From positions 49,208-113,207 of the forward strand of contig WIXG01000263.1 in assembly GCA_009869945.1 (NCBI GenBank): a stretch of DNA of 64,000 nt. The letters run 5' to 3'. The DNA is from Mesaphorura yosii. Lineage: Eukaryota > Arthropoda > Collembola > Poduromorpha > Tullbergiidae. Below, one piece after another: positions 52,501 to 64,000 of the stretch. The position numbers and the translations under genes are program-made. The notes beneath the pieces are model-generated. The model had not been told where the DNA came from, did not search any database, and saw only the letters and a list, made by a program, of their open reading frames with translations. Numbering within the stretch: position 1 is the stretch's first letter; each line of letters opens with the position of its first letter.

Positions 52501-55500
52501 GATTTCTCGCTTGTCGGCAAATTGGCAAAAAACCACGCTTTCCACTTCAAAGGACGTAAGACGAACTATTGAAGTCAAGTGTTTGGCATATTTCTTGTAA
52601 TTTATTCGTTGTTTTTAGTTGATTGGAAACTTGAAATTGGGAAAGAACACTTCAACCTTGAGGGCGTTGGATTCTCTATGCATTTTGATGAGCATCACAT
52701 CGTTCAATTTGATGGGTTTAGACTTTCGAGAACTGCTGATACCGTCGCGGAAACTGTAACATTCCGACGGGTTGCAAGTCTGGCTCAGGAGGAGAACAAA
52801 GTTTGGTACGTTCACACTATTTCTCAGACTGTGCTCATCTTTTACATTTCTTTTCGAAATGAAGGGTGGCAGATATTACCAAATTGAGTTTGACATTTCC
52901 CTATGGCTATAACTTTGCTGGTGCCTTTAATGACGAATTCATCACGTGTTTCAAATGGTTAAAAACGTTGAAATATAAATCACCTGCTATTCAGTCTGAG
53001 CTTTGGTCTGATATTGTCATAAAGGTAATAATAACAGTAACAAATGAAGAATGTTCTTATTTCAACTAAATTCTGTCATGCACTTCCATTTGACTCAGAT
53101 TGAGGCGATCAGAATCGAAGTTGGTGATGATCTTTTTGAGGTTAAACTTCGAGACAATTACGAACTTATGGAAGATGAGTACTTTGAAAGTTTGAAGCGT
53201 CAAACGGTGCTAGAGACAAAAATAAGCCAATTGTGTAAAAATAATCCTTTGATGTCTTCATCCAAATTCGATGAACTCCGGAGACAACTTTCGGAGAAGT
53301 CTTCCACTATCTATGTACAACGATCCAAGCAACTGTATAAGGTGATTGTTATCAATATTCATTAGTATCAATGCATTCCTGTTTGGAATACATTGATTAC
53401 TCACAACTTGAACGTTCTTACTTTAGAATCACCCCATTCGAACTCACCTCCTGCTGTGGGAGTTTGACTCTGTGCTGATAGTAGGAATGGCGGATCCAAC
53501 AATGACAGCAACAGTAACTCTAAAGAATATAATTCGAGAATTGGATGCGGAGAGCCCCTGGCCAACCGACGGGCTAGAATTTTCTACGCTTTGGTGTCGA
53601 GCTGTCAGATTTGAAGTGGCCAAATCGAAAGTTCAGTTGAGGGATTTCCCGCAACCGCTGATGGATGCGACTGAAATATATTTCTGGGGAAAGTTAGCAG
53701 CTGCTGAGGCTGAAGCTACAAAGCGAAGTATGACAAGAAACTGCATTTTGTCAGATTAAGATAAGATACTTAACCTGATTCTGTTCTTGTTAGGCAAAAG
53801 GACATGCGAGGTAGAAATTGGAGGTCCATTTGGTTCAGACTGCATTGAGAGGAGCTTGAACGGACTGAAGTGGTACTATAATTTAGACTGTGAGACAAAA
53901 ACACTGAGCTTAGCGTTTGGGCCATGTTGGGAACCAGTACTTGCTCAGTGTAATCTGTCATTTGAGAATATTTTTCCGCCATCGAAAGATCCTAGTAAAC
54001 CACTGCCATTCTGGGATAAAATTCGACAAATATTTCATGGTGAAGTCTGTATGCTAGTGGAAAGTTTAACTTTCTTTCTTCATGCGTCCCTAAATCCGTA
54101 CAACACTACTGAGGAAATGGAAGTTACGTGGACAGGAGCTGGCATTGCTTGGACAAATGGTTCGTAAAGTAATACTAATATGGATTTTCAATTCAATAAT
54201 TCGCTTAATTTAATTGCCTTCTTCAGGCAAAATCGTGTTTGATGGCGATTTGGACATCTATGTACGCACTGCCTCAAAGTATGACGATTGTAGGATGATT
54301 CGAATGCCAAATGTGAGGCTTACATTTGAGCTGCATTGGGTTTGCTTGGCTGATAGCAACGATCATCACGCGGTGCAGTTGTGCGCTCCAGACAGACTTC
54401 CAGAATATTCCAGCAATCAGGTAAAAACTACGAGTTGAGTAGGCTGCCTTTGAGTTTTTAAAAATTTTATATACTTTCAGGAACACGACTCATATCGAGC
54501 ATTCAGGTCACAATATTTGAATATGAATGTGAATCTAGAAACCAAAAAAGTGAAACCGACTAGCAATAAACCACCTTCTCCAATGGCTTTGATATATGGA
54601 AGTACTCTCAGGTACAAATAAAATTGCGACTAATTAATGAGTCGGATGTAATGACAATAAGCAATCATTTTCAGATGGGCTGAGAATCTAAAATTGATTT
54701 TGTCGGGTACTACTCGACCAACCAGACGAGGAGTTCTCTTTAAGAATGTGCGCCCACGAAAAATTCCTATAAGTCGTCACTACAAGAAAGTTCGACTGTC
54801 GATTAGTCTTCATCGATTCCACGTATCCTACTGGATTTCATTTTCTTTGCAATCCGGAATCGAACTTGTCTGTGGCACATTTTCGAGCAGTTCAGGTAGA
54901 CAAGTAGAATCAAATTAGGTAAATTCGCAGTGGTAGGTCTCACTTTTCGATCTCATTTTTGCACAGAACATATGCTGACGCTGCAACCTGTGACTGATGG
55001 CTTGATTCATCGTCCGAAAGCTGATTGGAGCTTTGTGTATGTAAATAGCGCGGTAAATGACATTGAAATTTGGCTTCAGTCTTCACCTCAAGAAAACTTG
55101 CGAGACGTAAGCTAAATTCAACATTAAATGAAAGCAAGGAAACTGTAATACTATTCGTTTCGTTTAGGTGACAAGTACTAGGCCAATTGAGAAGCTATTC
55201 TTCATGAGCATTGATCGGCTGTCATATGTCAGGGAGGCATTTCTTCCACCATCACAGGAGATCAGCGATATAACGAAGTAAACTAGATATTACTAAAGCT
55301 CTATTGATAAATTATTTGGCAAATTCTAAAGTTTGTTCTAAAAATTAGGAATGAAAATCCTCAGCACAGACTTGTCGTTCATGAGTTGAAGGGGGCTTGG
55401 ACAAGCGGCAATCGAGATGTTGCATTTGCTCTGCTTGATTCCTTTGTTAAAGTTCAGGTAATGCATAGAGAAAATGAGAACTACAAATTATCTTGCAGCT

Positions 55501-58500
55501 AATTCGAAATATTATTTGACTTTCTCAAAACGTAACAGCAACTTAAGAAAAATTTGTCAACTGACGCGTTGCGAAGTTTCTTCAGCAAGCACGACGGATC
55601 TAGCAGCCCTCGGAAAAATAAAACAGGGAGTGATACGACAAAGGAGACAAGGATTCCCGATGTGTCACCGTCCACCGGACAGGTGAGAGTCCTATGCTAC
55701 TGGTGACTTGAAAGTAAAATTTTATTGTCGGCAGGGTTCTAGGCCAACGATCGGGGCTTCCCCATTAAGTTGCTTGTTGGAACCCAGTGCAGCTGCTTCA
55801 ATGCTGCAAAAATTGGTTGCTGAAAAGGACAGCAACGCTGTTGCATTCTCAGAAGACCAGTCGGCGCCCGTGCCACAACAAAGGCTGCACGGCCTTGTTC
55901 AGTGCAATCAAGACGACGTGATTCATCAAAAGTGGCTAAGTTTGTACCAGTGAAATCCTAGTGTCGGCCTGTCGACTTCTTTATTAGAGCTTCTTAATTC
56001 ATTTCAGTCGAACTAGTAAATTGCCAAGTCCTGCTGAAAGGATGCGAGACGAAAGGCTATGTCATCGTTTGCTCCTCGAAAGCTCACGTGCTACAAAGGG
56101 AGAACAAACCTGTCTGGAACCATGGTACCATTGTCCCAAAAACTACATGGGTTGGAACTCTTGAAGGAATGCAGTACTACGCGACCGTTTCGCCTGGAAA
56201 CACGGGTAATTGAACACAGTATGCCCGTAGTTCACATGAGAAACTTATTTTTATGATATTACCCAGAAAATATTCAATGGGTTGAGATCGCAAATATCGA
56301 AGAACGTGACACGACGAAATATTCCAATGTTCCAGAAATGGTGGGCAGCGGTCAGAGTGTTGGAGGAGTCGTTAGTGAGACGGTTAGACTTCCTTACACT
56401 CGGAATTTTATTTCATTTTCTTGCGTTCATGATGGCCAAATATAAATATTTGTTTTCAGGTCGGTGAATCATCCGACTCGAGTGACTTAGCCATTCAACT
56501 ACAACGCATTATCTCAAGGTGCAAGTGTGAATTCTTTTACACCAGTTACGGTGAGACAGGTGTTGATAAAATTCCATCCGGTATTCCGGATATTCCGCCT
56601 GCACCTTCCGACTTTCAACTGTGGGATCAGTCCAACAAGCCTGTTGAGGCTTTTACTCTAATGCATCACGATCTTGAGGTTTTCACGAATTCTCTTCAGG
56701 TAGGGTTTCGTAACTTCTGATCTTTCCAATCAGCATCAGTTTATCAATACATTTGTGACTGTTCTTTAGTATGCTATGATAATGGACGTCATAAACAACC
56801 TGGTACTCTACGTTGACCCTAAGCGAAAACAGGCGTTTGAGAAATTGCAGCGTCTACGTTTCAAGTTACAGCTACAGAGTACGGAAGCACAAAGAAGGCC
56901 AATTCAGCAACTTCAAAACCACTTGAGGTAAGGAGCGCACCGAAATGCTTTAGGCACAATTGCAATCATGGTCAAGTTCATATGAAATTTCAATTTTATA
57001 GATCTTTAGTAAATCAGCTTAGACGTCTAGAAAAGGAGACATACGCCATTGACAAGTCGCAGTTGGAAGACCCTGAAAATGAAGCTCTTCATATGGAGCG
57101 CCGTAACTTGGAACAACAAGTACGATTTTTGTTTAATTAGTTACAAGGGATTAATAATACTTCAATTCAGGTTAACGAATGCAAGGAGCAAGTCGCAGCA
57201 AAAGGAGAAGAGCTGCATATGATGATTATGTGTTACAAGGTGAGTACCAAGCGTCGCATTCAGGTGAACCGGAGCGTACAACTCACAGTAACAGTCTATG
57301 TACAAACCATAGGAAGCAAAATTAGCTGCTTCTCAGCGACTGTCCAGAATGAGGGAGAAGGAAAACAATCCTACCTTAGTCCGAGTCTACGAAATTTGTT
57401 TCAAACAAGCCCAATGGAGACTAACACAAACTGACGGACAACTTGGTATTGCAGATTTGGGCCTCACAAACTTTGTGTAAGAATGCTACTCCTCATAATA
57501 TGATGCTAAGATGTTTAAGCCCAAGATATAAACGCCAAATTCGTTGTAGGTACACAAAGAGCGACCTGAGTGATAATTCTACTGACCATTTGAGCGAGCT
57601 TGGCTATATTACTGTCACAAACTTACTGCCGAATCAAGTATACAAAGAAGTTTTGGTGCCTTCTCATATCGACGCCAGCATGCCTCTGGACAGAAGGGTA
57701 CTTGTCATCATTAACTGCGGAAATTTGAAGGATCAATTTTTGTTGTTGACCTACTTATTTACTCAAATTCTAAAGGGAACGCTTCGAGTATTCTGTCGAG
57801 ATAAGCCTCCTGTGAATGGCATTGCTGTCAAAGAGCACTTCGAAATTAATATATCACCCATCACTATAGGTACATTTTAAGCTAGGATTCATCATTTCCT
57901 GTTCATTATTTACCGAGTTACCCTGTATGACGTTTGACATTTCAGGGATCACATACCAATTTTTTAAAACATTGTTCAAGTTTTGCTTCCCGGAAAAGGA
58001 TCCTGAGAAACTTGATGAGGTTGACATATCAGGCGCTCCTGCTCTGGAGGGTGCCGATACCAGCAGCGTTACCGGAAATAGCACCGGGACATTGGACTCC
58101 CAGCATTCGAAATCAAATACGCTGGCGAGCACGGGGAAGGGAAAGAAACGAAAGAAGAAGGAGTCGAAATTCTATGTGTCTGTGGGTGAGAAGGACGACG
58201 TGGAGAAAATGAAGGAGCGTGCTGAGAAAAACATGCTATTTATTAACATCAAAATTCCTGATGTGCCGGTGAGGGTCAGTTACAAGGGAGAGAAGGAGAA
58301 GAACATCTTCGATGTGCATGATGCCCATTTAATGATACCACTTTTGGAGTTTCATAACATAACTTGGACGTGGTTAGATCTTTTAGTGGCCGTTCGAAAT
58401 CATAGCAAACGAGTGCTATTGTCTCAGGTATGCTATTTGCTATTGGAACTTGATCTGTGGTGAACACACACACACACATTCTTATTTCTTGTTGTTTCGA

Positions 58501-58716
58501 TAGGCAATAAAACAGAAACTTCAACTATGGCCGAAGACGTGGCCAGACAACGAAGCAGGTCCTCAGGAAGAAGACAAGGCGAAGATGCTCCTAGGTCATG
58601 CTGTAAGTTCAACTTTAACTTTGTTCCTCTTATTTCACCAAGTTCATTACGAATTTTGTTTTATCCAGATCGAGGTCAAGGGATTGAAAAAGTCCTTGTT
58701 TGGCAGCAAAAAGTGA
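49589..58716 (+). CDS. BLTP2: Bridge-like lipid transfer protein 2 (KIAA0100 / Hobbit)
   Basis: BLTP2 proteins are rod-shaped bridges that move phospholipid between the ER and plasma membrane. I reconstruct 36 exons, all in phase, giving 2232 residues; human KIAA0100 has 2235. Coding starts at 49589 with an N-terminal ER anchor ([12 protein letters not shown]), then the repeating beta-groove modules. Exons 2-10 lie at 49729-49852, 49925-50119, 50190-50522, 50599-50793, 50856-51086, 51174-51284, 51361-51761, 51839-51945 and 52015-52124. Family blocks are [31 protein letters not shown] (53099-53341), [18 protein letters not shown] (53794-54159), [22 protein letters not shown] (55349-55457), [17 protein letters not shown] and [17 protein letters not shown] (56008-56205), SRCKCEFFY (56460-56699), a coiled coil (56770-57239), [12 protein letters not shown] (57313-57476), [15 protein letters not shown] (57946-58427) and a final KKSLFGSKK (58669-58716). 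Confidence 0.96.
58464..58478. repeat. Short CA microsatellite inside a BLTP2 intron
   Basis: A run of about seven ACs lies in the intron between the last long exon of BLTP2 (ending 58427) and the next at 58504. Confidence 0.6.
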
Positions 58717-58896
58717 ATCAGTCAACGTCAGAAACCGAAATTAGCGCTAATAAACATTCCTGCCCAATCCGAGTTAACTAAATCAAACATAGAACTTTAA
58801 TGAAATGCTTGCGGGTTCTTGAAACCCTTTGAACTAAAAACATGTAAAACGTCTGTGATCGCACCAACTGAAAGTATTATCAAATTCCTCAGAACA

Positions 58897-58902
58897 AATA
58901 AA
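58897..58902 (+). terminator. AATAAA poly(A) signal of BLTP2
   Basis: Canonical hexamer about 180 bases after the BLTP2 stop and only 12 bases before the reverse-strand hexamer of MRPL50. Confidence 0.6.
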
Positions 58903-58913
58903 CAATGCACTAT

Positions 58914-58919
58914 TTTATT
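58914..58919 (-). terminator. AATAAA poly(A) signal of MRPL50 (reverse strand)
   Basis: TTTATT on the plus strand, read as AATAAA on the minus strand, about 115 bases after the MRPL50 stop. Cleavage downstream of both facing hexamers would make the two mRNAs overlap by a few tens of bases. Confidence 0.6.
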
Positions 58920-59032
58920 GCAAAGCACGCCCATGAAAAGTGCATGCTGTCTAATAATTGAAGTCTAAGCATGTGGCCACGGTAATTTGAATTGCTGGCC
59001 TTTGAACTTAGTTCTCGCTCTAAGATCAGTAA

Positions 59033-60111
59033 CTATTGTAGTTGATTTTGGATACGCAGTAATGCCTCCGAAGGCAGTGTCAGTCTCTGCAATGAGAAAC
59101 AAGTGTCATGAAGTGGGTTGTTGCAATTAAAGCTTAAGTAGTCGGAGCTTCTGCAACTCGATTTACCAGGGAGAAATCTGATCGGTTCTTGCTGAATATG
59201 CAGATTAGGTGGTAAATCTTTACTTCGGGATAGCTCTTCATAAGGCGTGGTTGTCTCAATCGGAGTCTTGTAAAATTGAACCACATCTCCTGAGAACGAA
59301 AAATATCAAGTATTAAATTGCCAATTCAGTGTAATTAAATATTGTAATTAACATTTTCTATTCCACCATTACCAATTGTTTCCACGAGATGCAAAAGAGA
59401 GTTCGGCACCCTATGTTCCAGTTTCTCATGAGCTTTTGACAAGAAGCTGAACTTGAACTTAATGTCATCTAATTTGTAGCCTAGTAGTTCGCTTAATGGG
59501 GAGTCTTTCAGTTTTGGATTTACAGACTTCACAATGGAGACTAGTTTTTCCTGGACATCGTCCTCAGGCTGGTACGGCTTTTGAAGTCTCAGGTACCTAA
59601 GAAACCAAACACTTAAAGTTAGAGGAAACAGAAATTGATGCCGAAAGTACAACGAGATCGTAGTACCCATTTTTGGTCAGCTGGGAAACGCTCAGTTCGT
59701 AAGGCTTGTTGTAAAGTTCCGCTAGGTTTTCATTTATAGTAGCCGAGCCAGATACAAAGTCTCCGAGTTTAAACAGCTTCGGATCTACTATCGGGATCCT
59801 CTCCTTTGGTTTGTGCCATTTCCTGGCAGACACAGGGGGCTTTTTTCCGTAACACCTAAGGGCTGTCCATTGAAAAGGAGTTGAAATGCTGCAATGGTTC
59901 GCATATTTCAACACCTAAACAGAAAACAATCCAATCATCAACTAATTCAGAACTTGACGAATATTGTCTTCTACACGTGTAGCTTCGAGGTGAGGACCTC
60001 GATTCGGTTTTTCTAATGGAATGCGACCAGTATAACATTTTCGTTCAGTTCCGTCGCAGAATTTCGATAACTGATATGACAAATTACCTGGGTCGATGAT
60101 GTTGCAAACAT
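59033..60111 (-). CDS. MRPL50: Mitochondrial large ribosomal subunit protein L50
   Basis: bL50m is a metazoan-specific protein of the mitochondrial large ribosomal subunit. Four minus-strand exons (60111-60088, 59914-59667, 59596-59373, 59289-59033) give 250 residues in one frame. The first exon has only eight codons (MFATSSTQ) and is chosen because it is the only ATG-led piece whose gtaatt donor fits the phase of exon 2. The conserved core starts at YLRLQKPYQPEDDVQEKLVSIV. It runs through KFSFLSKAHEKLEHRVPNSLLHLVETIGDVVQFYKTPI to the landmark DLPPNLHIQ near the C-terminus, as in human MRPL50 (158 residues). The extra length lies in the N-terminal region before this core and in a short C-terminal extension. 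The gene converges on BLTP2. Confidence 0.88.
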
Positions 60112-63100
60112 TGCTGTTGAATTGTACCTTATTTGTTTATTCAGTTATCAGTTAAATTGGTGTGGCGTACAGAATTATTGTGGATTGCTGCACTTGTTTT
60201 CAAAATTTGTGAGTGCGCCACTTTGTATCATAAGCACGCTTGGAGAGGAATACGAAGGCGAATATTTCATTTCCGTACGCATGTAAACTTTTAATCTGTC
60301 TCTTGTCTCAATAATCTCATCCCACAATATAATGCAATGCTGCATGCATCTTGTCAGCTGTATTTTATAGATTTATACGCTCATTGTACAATTTCGATCT
60401 TCCTGTGCGGCGGCACTTAATTTAATAATACGAGCTCGTAAATCCCTAGCCGAATGAAGCTTGCCGTGCTTTTCTTTACGCACATCTCAGCATGTATTTG
60501 TAAAGGGAAAAGATTCACTTTAGCCGCACATGAGCGAAGCTCGAGCACCTCAATTGTTGCGCGCAGTAGCCAATAAGCGAAGCAAATCCGCCGATGTGCA
60601 ATACCCTTCAGTTGAGGAACGCGGCCGAGAGCAGAGCCACAGGAAAGGAACGTCTGGTAACTGAGCGTGTGCCTGAGACGACCGGTTTCTTAACATTGGA
60701 TTACATGAGTGGTGAATCTGTCTGATTCGAGAGATGCAATAATGCTATCGGTTCTATTATGTCGTTCGACCTCGTCAACTCTTTCCACACGTTCAAATCG
60801 GGGCTCACAATGCAAGCAGAGTAACACGGTGGCTGCTACCGCACCAATTCATGAATGAAGGAGCTATTAAAATTTTTATTGCCCATTAGAATTTCTTCGC
60901 GAGGAGACGCTGAAATGGTGTGTTTCTGCCATGATTGCGCCCGTAATTCGTCATAATGCCCTCGGCCGATTGTTATGGAGCGAAATAGCAGATTGGATGC
61001 AACACCGTGAACCCATGAAATTCGCCAGCCTGGCTATGCCACTGCGACGGAGATGGATTCCTTCAGCCTCGCGTTGTTGCATCGCATCTCGCATGGCAGG
61101 GCTTTCCAAATATCAACATTGCATTGCTAAAATTCTCGAGCTTTTTGTATTTTTACGTAGCAAATGTGCATCGCGGAGTAGTCGGTCGGTCGGTTGGATG
61201 ACGTTTAAGAATAAGTAAAGAGTTTCGATGATGATATTTACTACAATGTATCTGGCTGTACATGCAGGCACTCGTAATGTACTGTTATAGCACTGTTGCG
61301 AGAAGGTGTGAGTGGTAGGGAGAAGCCAATGAGGCCAAAGGGAGAGCGAGGGAGCTTGTTGTCTCTGTCAGCCATATTCGTCGCCATTGAAAGGTGAAAA
61401 GCCTTGTCTGCCCAGGGTATATACAGAATTCTTACATGGTTATACGGCAGCAAGCGACGACCGACCACCAGCCACCACCAACATCGCAGAGTGCAGCTAC
61501 GGACCGATGATATAGTAGTAAACGAGAATACGGGCCATATAAAAGAGTAGTAAGTGATAGTAAAAATGTATTAAAATATACTGCTCGACTCTTGCATTAT
61601 TCGACTCCGTACACTCTCTTCGCTATGTATGTACGGATGGCTACGAATGTACGTTTTAATAGATACAGAACACAGATACAGTGAGAGAAATTAACAATTT
61701 TTTTGAATTTTATGATTATTTCGTGAAGGGCTCCTTCACCTTCGTATGTAGTAATTAACTGTCGTGGATTGCTATTTTTTTATTAGCAAGACCGAACTCT
61801 TAACCGACTTGTTGTTCTCCGAAAGGTCTGGTCATTCTAAGGCCATGCTGAAAAGTGACCTGCCAACAATTCCTGGTGTGCATCGGTGACGTGAGGGTCA
61901 GTCATTATGACTAACCCCAATAATGGGGCTACGCTAGAGGATTGCCACTCCAACTTCTTCGCTTTGGTAAGTCATCTCCAGCCCACCGCAGGTCTGAACC
62001 CCCAAATACTCGACACGCTCTATGTCAGATATTCCCAAGCAATCGATGTGAGACGAAACACAAGCCAAGCGAAACCTCATGTCAAAATCTAAGTCAAAGC
62101 GTCCCTTCCTAATCTCAACCAAAAGATGTACGGATCAAACGCTAGTTTTAGTTCTCATGTAGCAAGTTGGCTGTTCTTACAAAATAACAGAAAGTTTTAT
62201 TACATTCGCTAAATCTTCCAATAAGCAACGGATACGTAGCGTCCTAGGCAAAGCGAAAGGCCCGGTCCCTTCCCACAATAATTGAATTCATTTTCTTGGA
62301 TTATGTCAATTTTACAAACTGGCGAAGGGTTTCGTCTTTTGTACACACATTTCTCGTATTCATGTTCAAAAGCATGATGCATGATTGGTTGAATTTTAAC
62401 GTGAATGCAGAGTAATCATATTTGATTAATTGTTTGAACTGTTAGGTGGCTGTTGGGATATTCTAAACATTTTCCCACGGAATTACTCATCTGCGTTTTA
62501 AATGAAAGAATAGGAAGGTCGTATTTACGAATACTTATGTTCACTGCCGGCATATATCATTAGCTAAACGTTAAATCAGGAACGAGAGTTAAGATTTTAT
62601 TTTTAATTGAAACTTAAGAACCCGCGCAGAATTCGCCGCGTCATGAGCCCTTCACTTCACAATTGTGAATCTCCCTTTTAAAATTTGCTGCCTTTGAGAA
62701 TTGGCTTGTGCTGGCATTGGCGTGGTGAACGAAATTGGAATTTTTGCATTAAGGTGAATCTCGGTACCGGCTTAAGTTTATCCTGGCCGCTCAGGTTGGT
62801 ACCCGCTAGTTTGTTGCCGGCCAGCTCATTATGGCAATAAATGGTTCGTGTTATTGCCATCAACTGTCTGATGCCATTAGTTGAATTGCGACTCCCAATA
62901 GGACATGTTATATTACAAAGAGTAAGAATCTGGCGGTAATTTTTTTTTCTCAGGACGGGCGATTGTTTTTAGAATGCTCGTATGAGTAAATTTTTAAAAA
63001 CAGCATGGAGAAACCTAGACACGTAAAGTGGTAGCGGAACAGCGCAAGGGGTCACTCTAGAATTATATTTTTCGAGACGTATGTATAAACAGGATTAAAT

Positions 63101-64000
63101 GTAAATCAAAATATTGAGCGTCAGGTTCAGAATCAGAGGGTGGGCACGTACTTGTGATTTGTAGTCTTGTCATTTGTAGTTTGTATTTGTTGTGTTATCA
63201 TCACTTGCCATGTGTATGATGCTAGGAGTCGCATCGTGAATGTCAAGCATACTGTACTCATAAGATCTCTGTTAAAGCGAACTGAAAAAATTATAATAGC
63301 AGGCATGGATAATTCGTGAATGCGATTTTCGCCTATCAAGTACCCACGGCTTTCAGATCCAACAGTCCAGTGCTCTTCGGACCAATGTCGCAAAGTTGCG
63401 ATACAGTTTGTTAATGTTGCTTAATATAAAAGTTGCCGAAATAGTCAGAACATCACAAGAGCGAAATTTTATGCATGAAATTGAAAACATTATGTGCATA
63501 ATTGCTGTCACATTTTTCTATTTCCATAATTGACTATAGCGTCTTTTCATTTGCATCTTTTTGATAAAAAAAATCCTTTTTAAGATGCAAAATTGTGTGC
63601 CGTTTCTGGAATGGTCCAACAACTCAGACGTTCAGTTCAGAAAATGGATTCTGCCATGAGTCAAAATACGTTAGCTTCATGAATTGAGATGATACTTGAT
63701 TTCACGATAGGAAGCCAAACTGTGGGCATGCAGAAACACAAGAGTTGAAGAGTTAGAACCCAAACACAGCCAACCTTTGACCTACCGCATGTCTCACCGC
63801 CACAACTCCACACTTTCACGCATTCATTGAGACTAATTGTTGTTGCGGGCTCCTTCATAATCAGTTGTCATGCCTAAAGAATATTGTTTACTTCTTCTAC
63901 ACCATTCTGAACTTTAGTACATTATCACATTTACACAAGAAAAAAGTACGAAATTGAATGCATACGCAGTCACAGCATTAAACAAATCATGTCTTAATAT
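60112..64000. other. Intergenic, no supported gene
   Basis: About 3.9 kb that opens with the probable MRPL50 promoter. The frames present (60931-61218, 61907-62092, 63133-63393 and others) are short, lack family resemblance and have no convincing splice partners. I see no transposon ends, tRNA or satellite here. Confidence 0.4.

Overview
This is a window of eukaryotic nuclear DNA from a small-genome invertebrate animal. Coding genes are split by many short GT-AG introns (mostly about 60-100 bases), intergenic DNA is moderately AT-rich, and the recognisable proteins are animal-type: TIM22, IFT20, membrane-anchored gamma-glutamyl transpeptidases, an SVOP-type synaptic-vesicle transporter, an HP1-like chromatin protein, BLTP2/KIAA0100 (Hobbit) and mitochondrial ribosomal protein L50. 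A nematode-like or other compact invertebrate genome fits. The exact phylum cannot be fixed from the sequence alone. Exon boundaries below were built by hand from splice signals and reading phase. For the named genes every junction keeps frame and the lengths agree with the families, so they are firm to within a base or so.

Layout. 0.28-2.4 kb: TIMM22 (minus) and IFT20 (plus) in divergent orientation. 2.9-9.1 kb: several short lineage-restricted genes, including a Ser-rich acidic secreted protein, a Gly-tailed protein and a small protein with a signal peptide and a GPI-like tail. 9.8-10.2 kb: a decayed mariner-type transposase. 11.8-14.25 kb: an unrecognised 523-residue protein with two hydrophobic segments. 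15.8-24.8 kb: almost gene-free DNA with a 653-base inverted-repeat (MITE-like) element. 24.8-27.5 kb: a rhodopsin-class orphan GPCR with a very long second extracellular loop.

30.4-38.4 kb: two complete, tail-to-tail gamma-glutamyl transpeptidase genes that share intron positions, i.e. an old inverted duplication. 42.7-45.5 kb: a complete SVOP-like transporter (minus). 46-47.3 kb: protein-like segments with broken frames, possibly a pseudogene. 47.6-48.8 kb: an HP1-like protein with an N-terminal chromodomain and a divergent shadow domain. 49.6-58.7 kb: a full-length 36-exon BLTP2 (2232 residues). Its 3' end meets that of MRPL50 (minus, 59.0-60.1 kb), with facing poly(A) signals about a dozen bases apart. 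60.1-64 kb holds no gene I can support.

There are no operons, CRISPR arrays, rRNA genes or convincing tRNAs. The least explained parts are the orphan secreted/membrane genes in the first 15 kb, the GPCR loop, the GGT pair and the broken-frame block at 46-47 kb.
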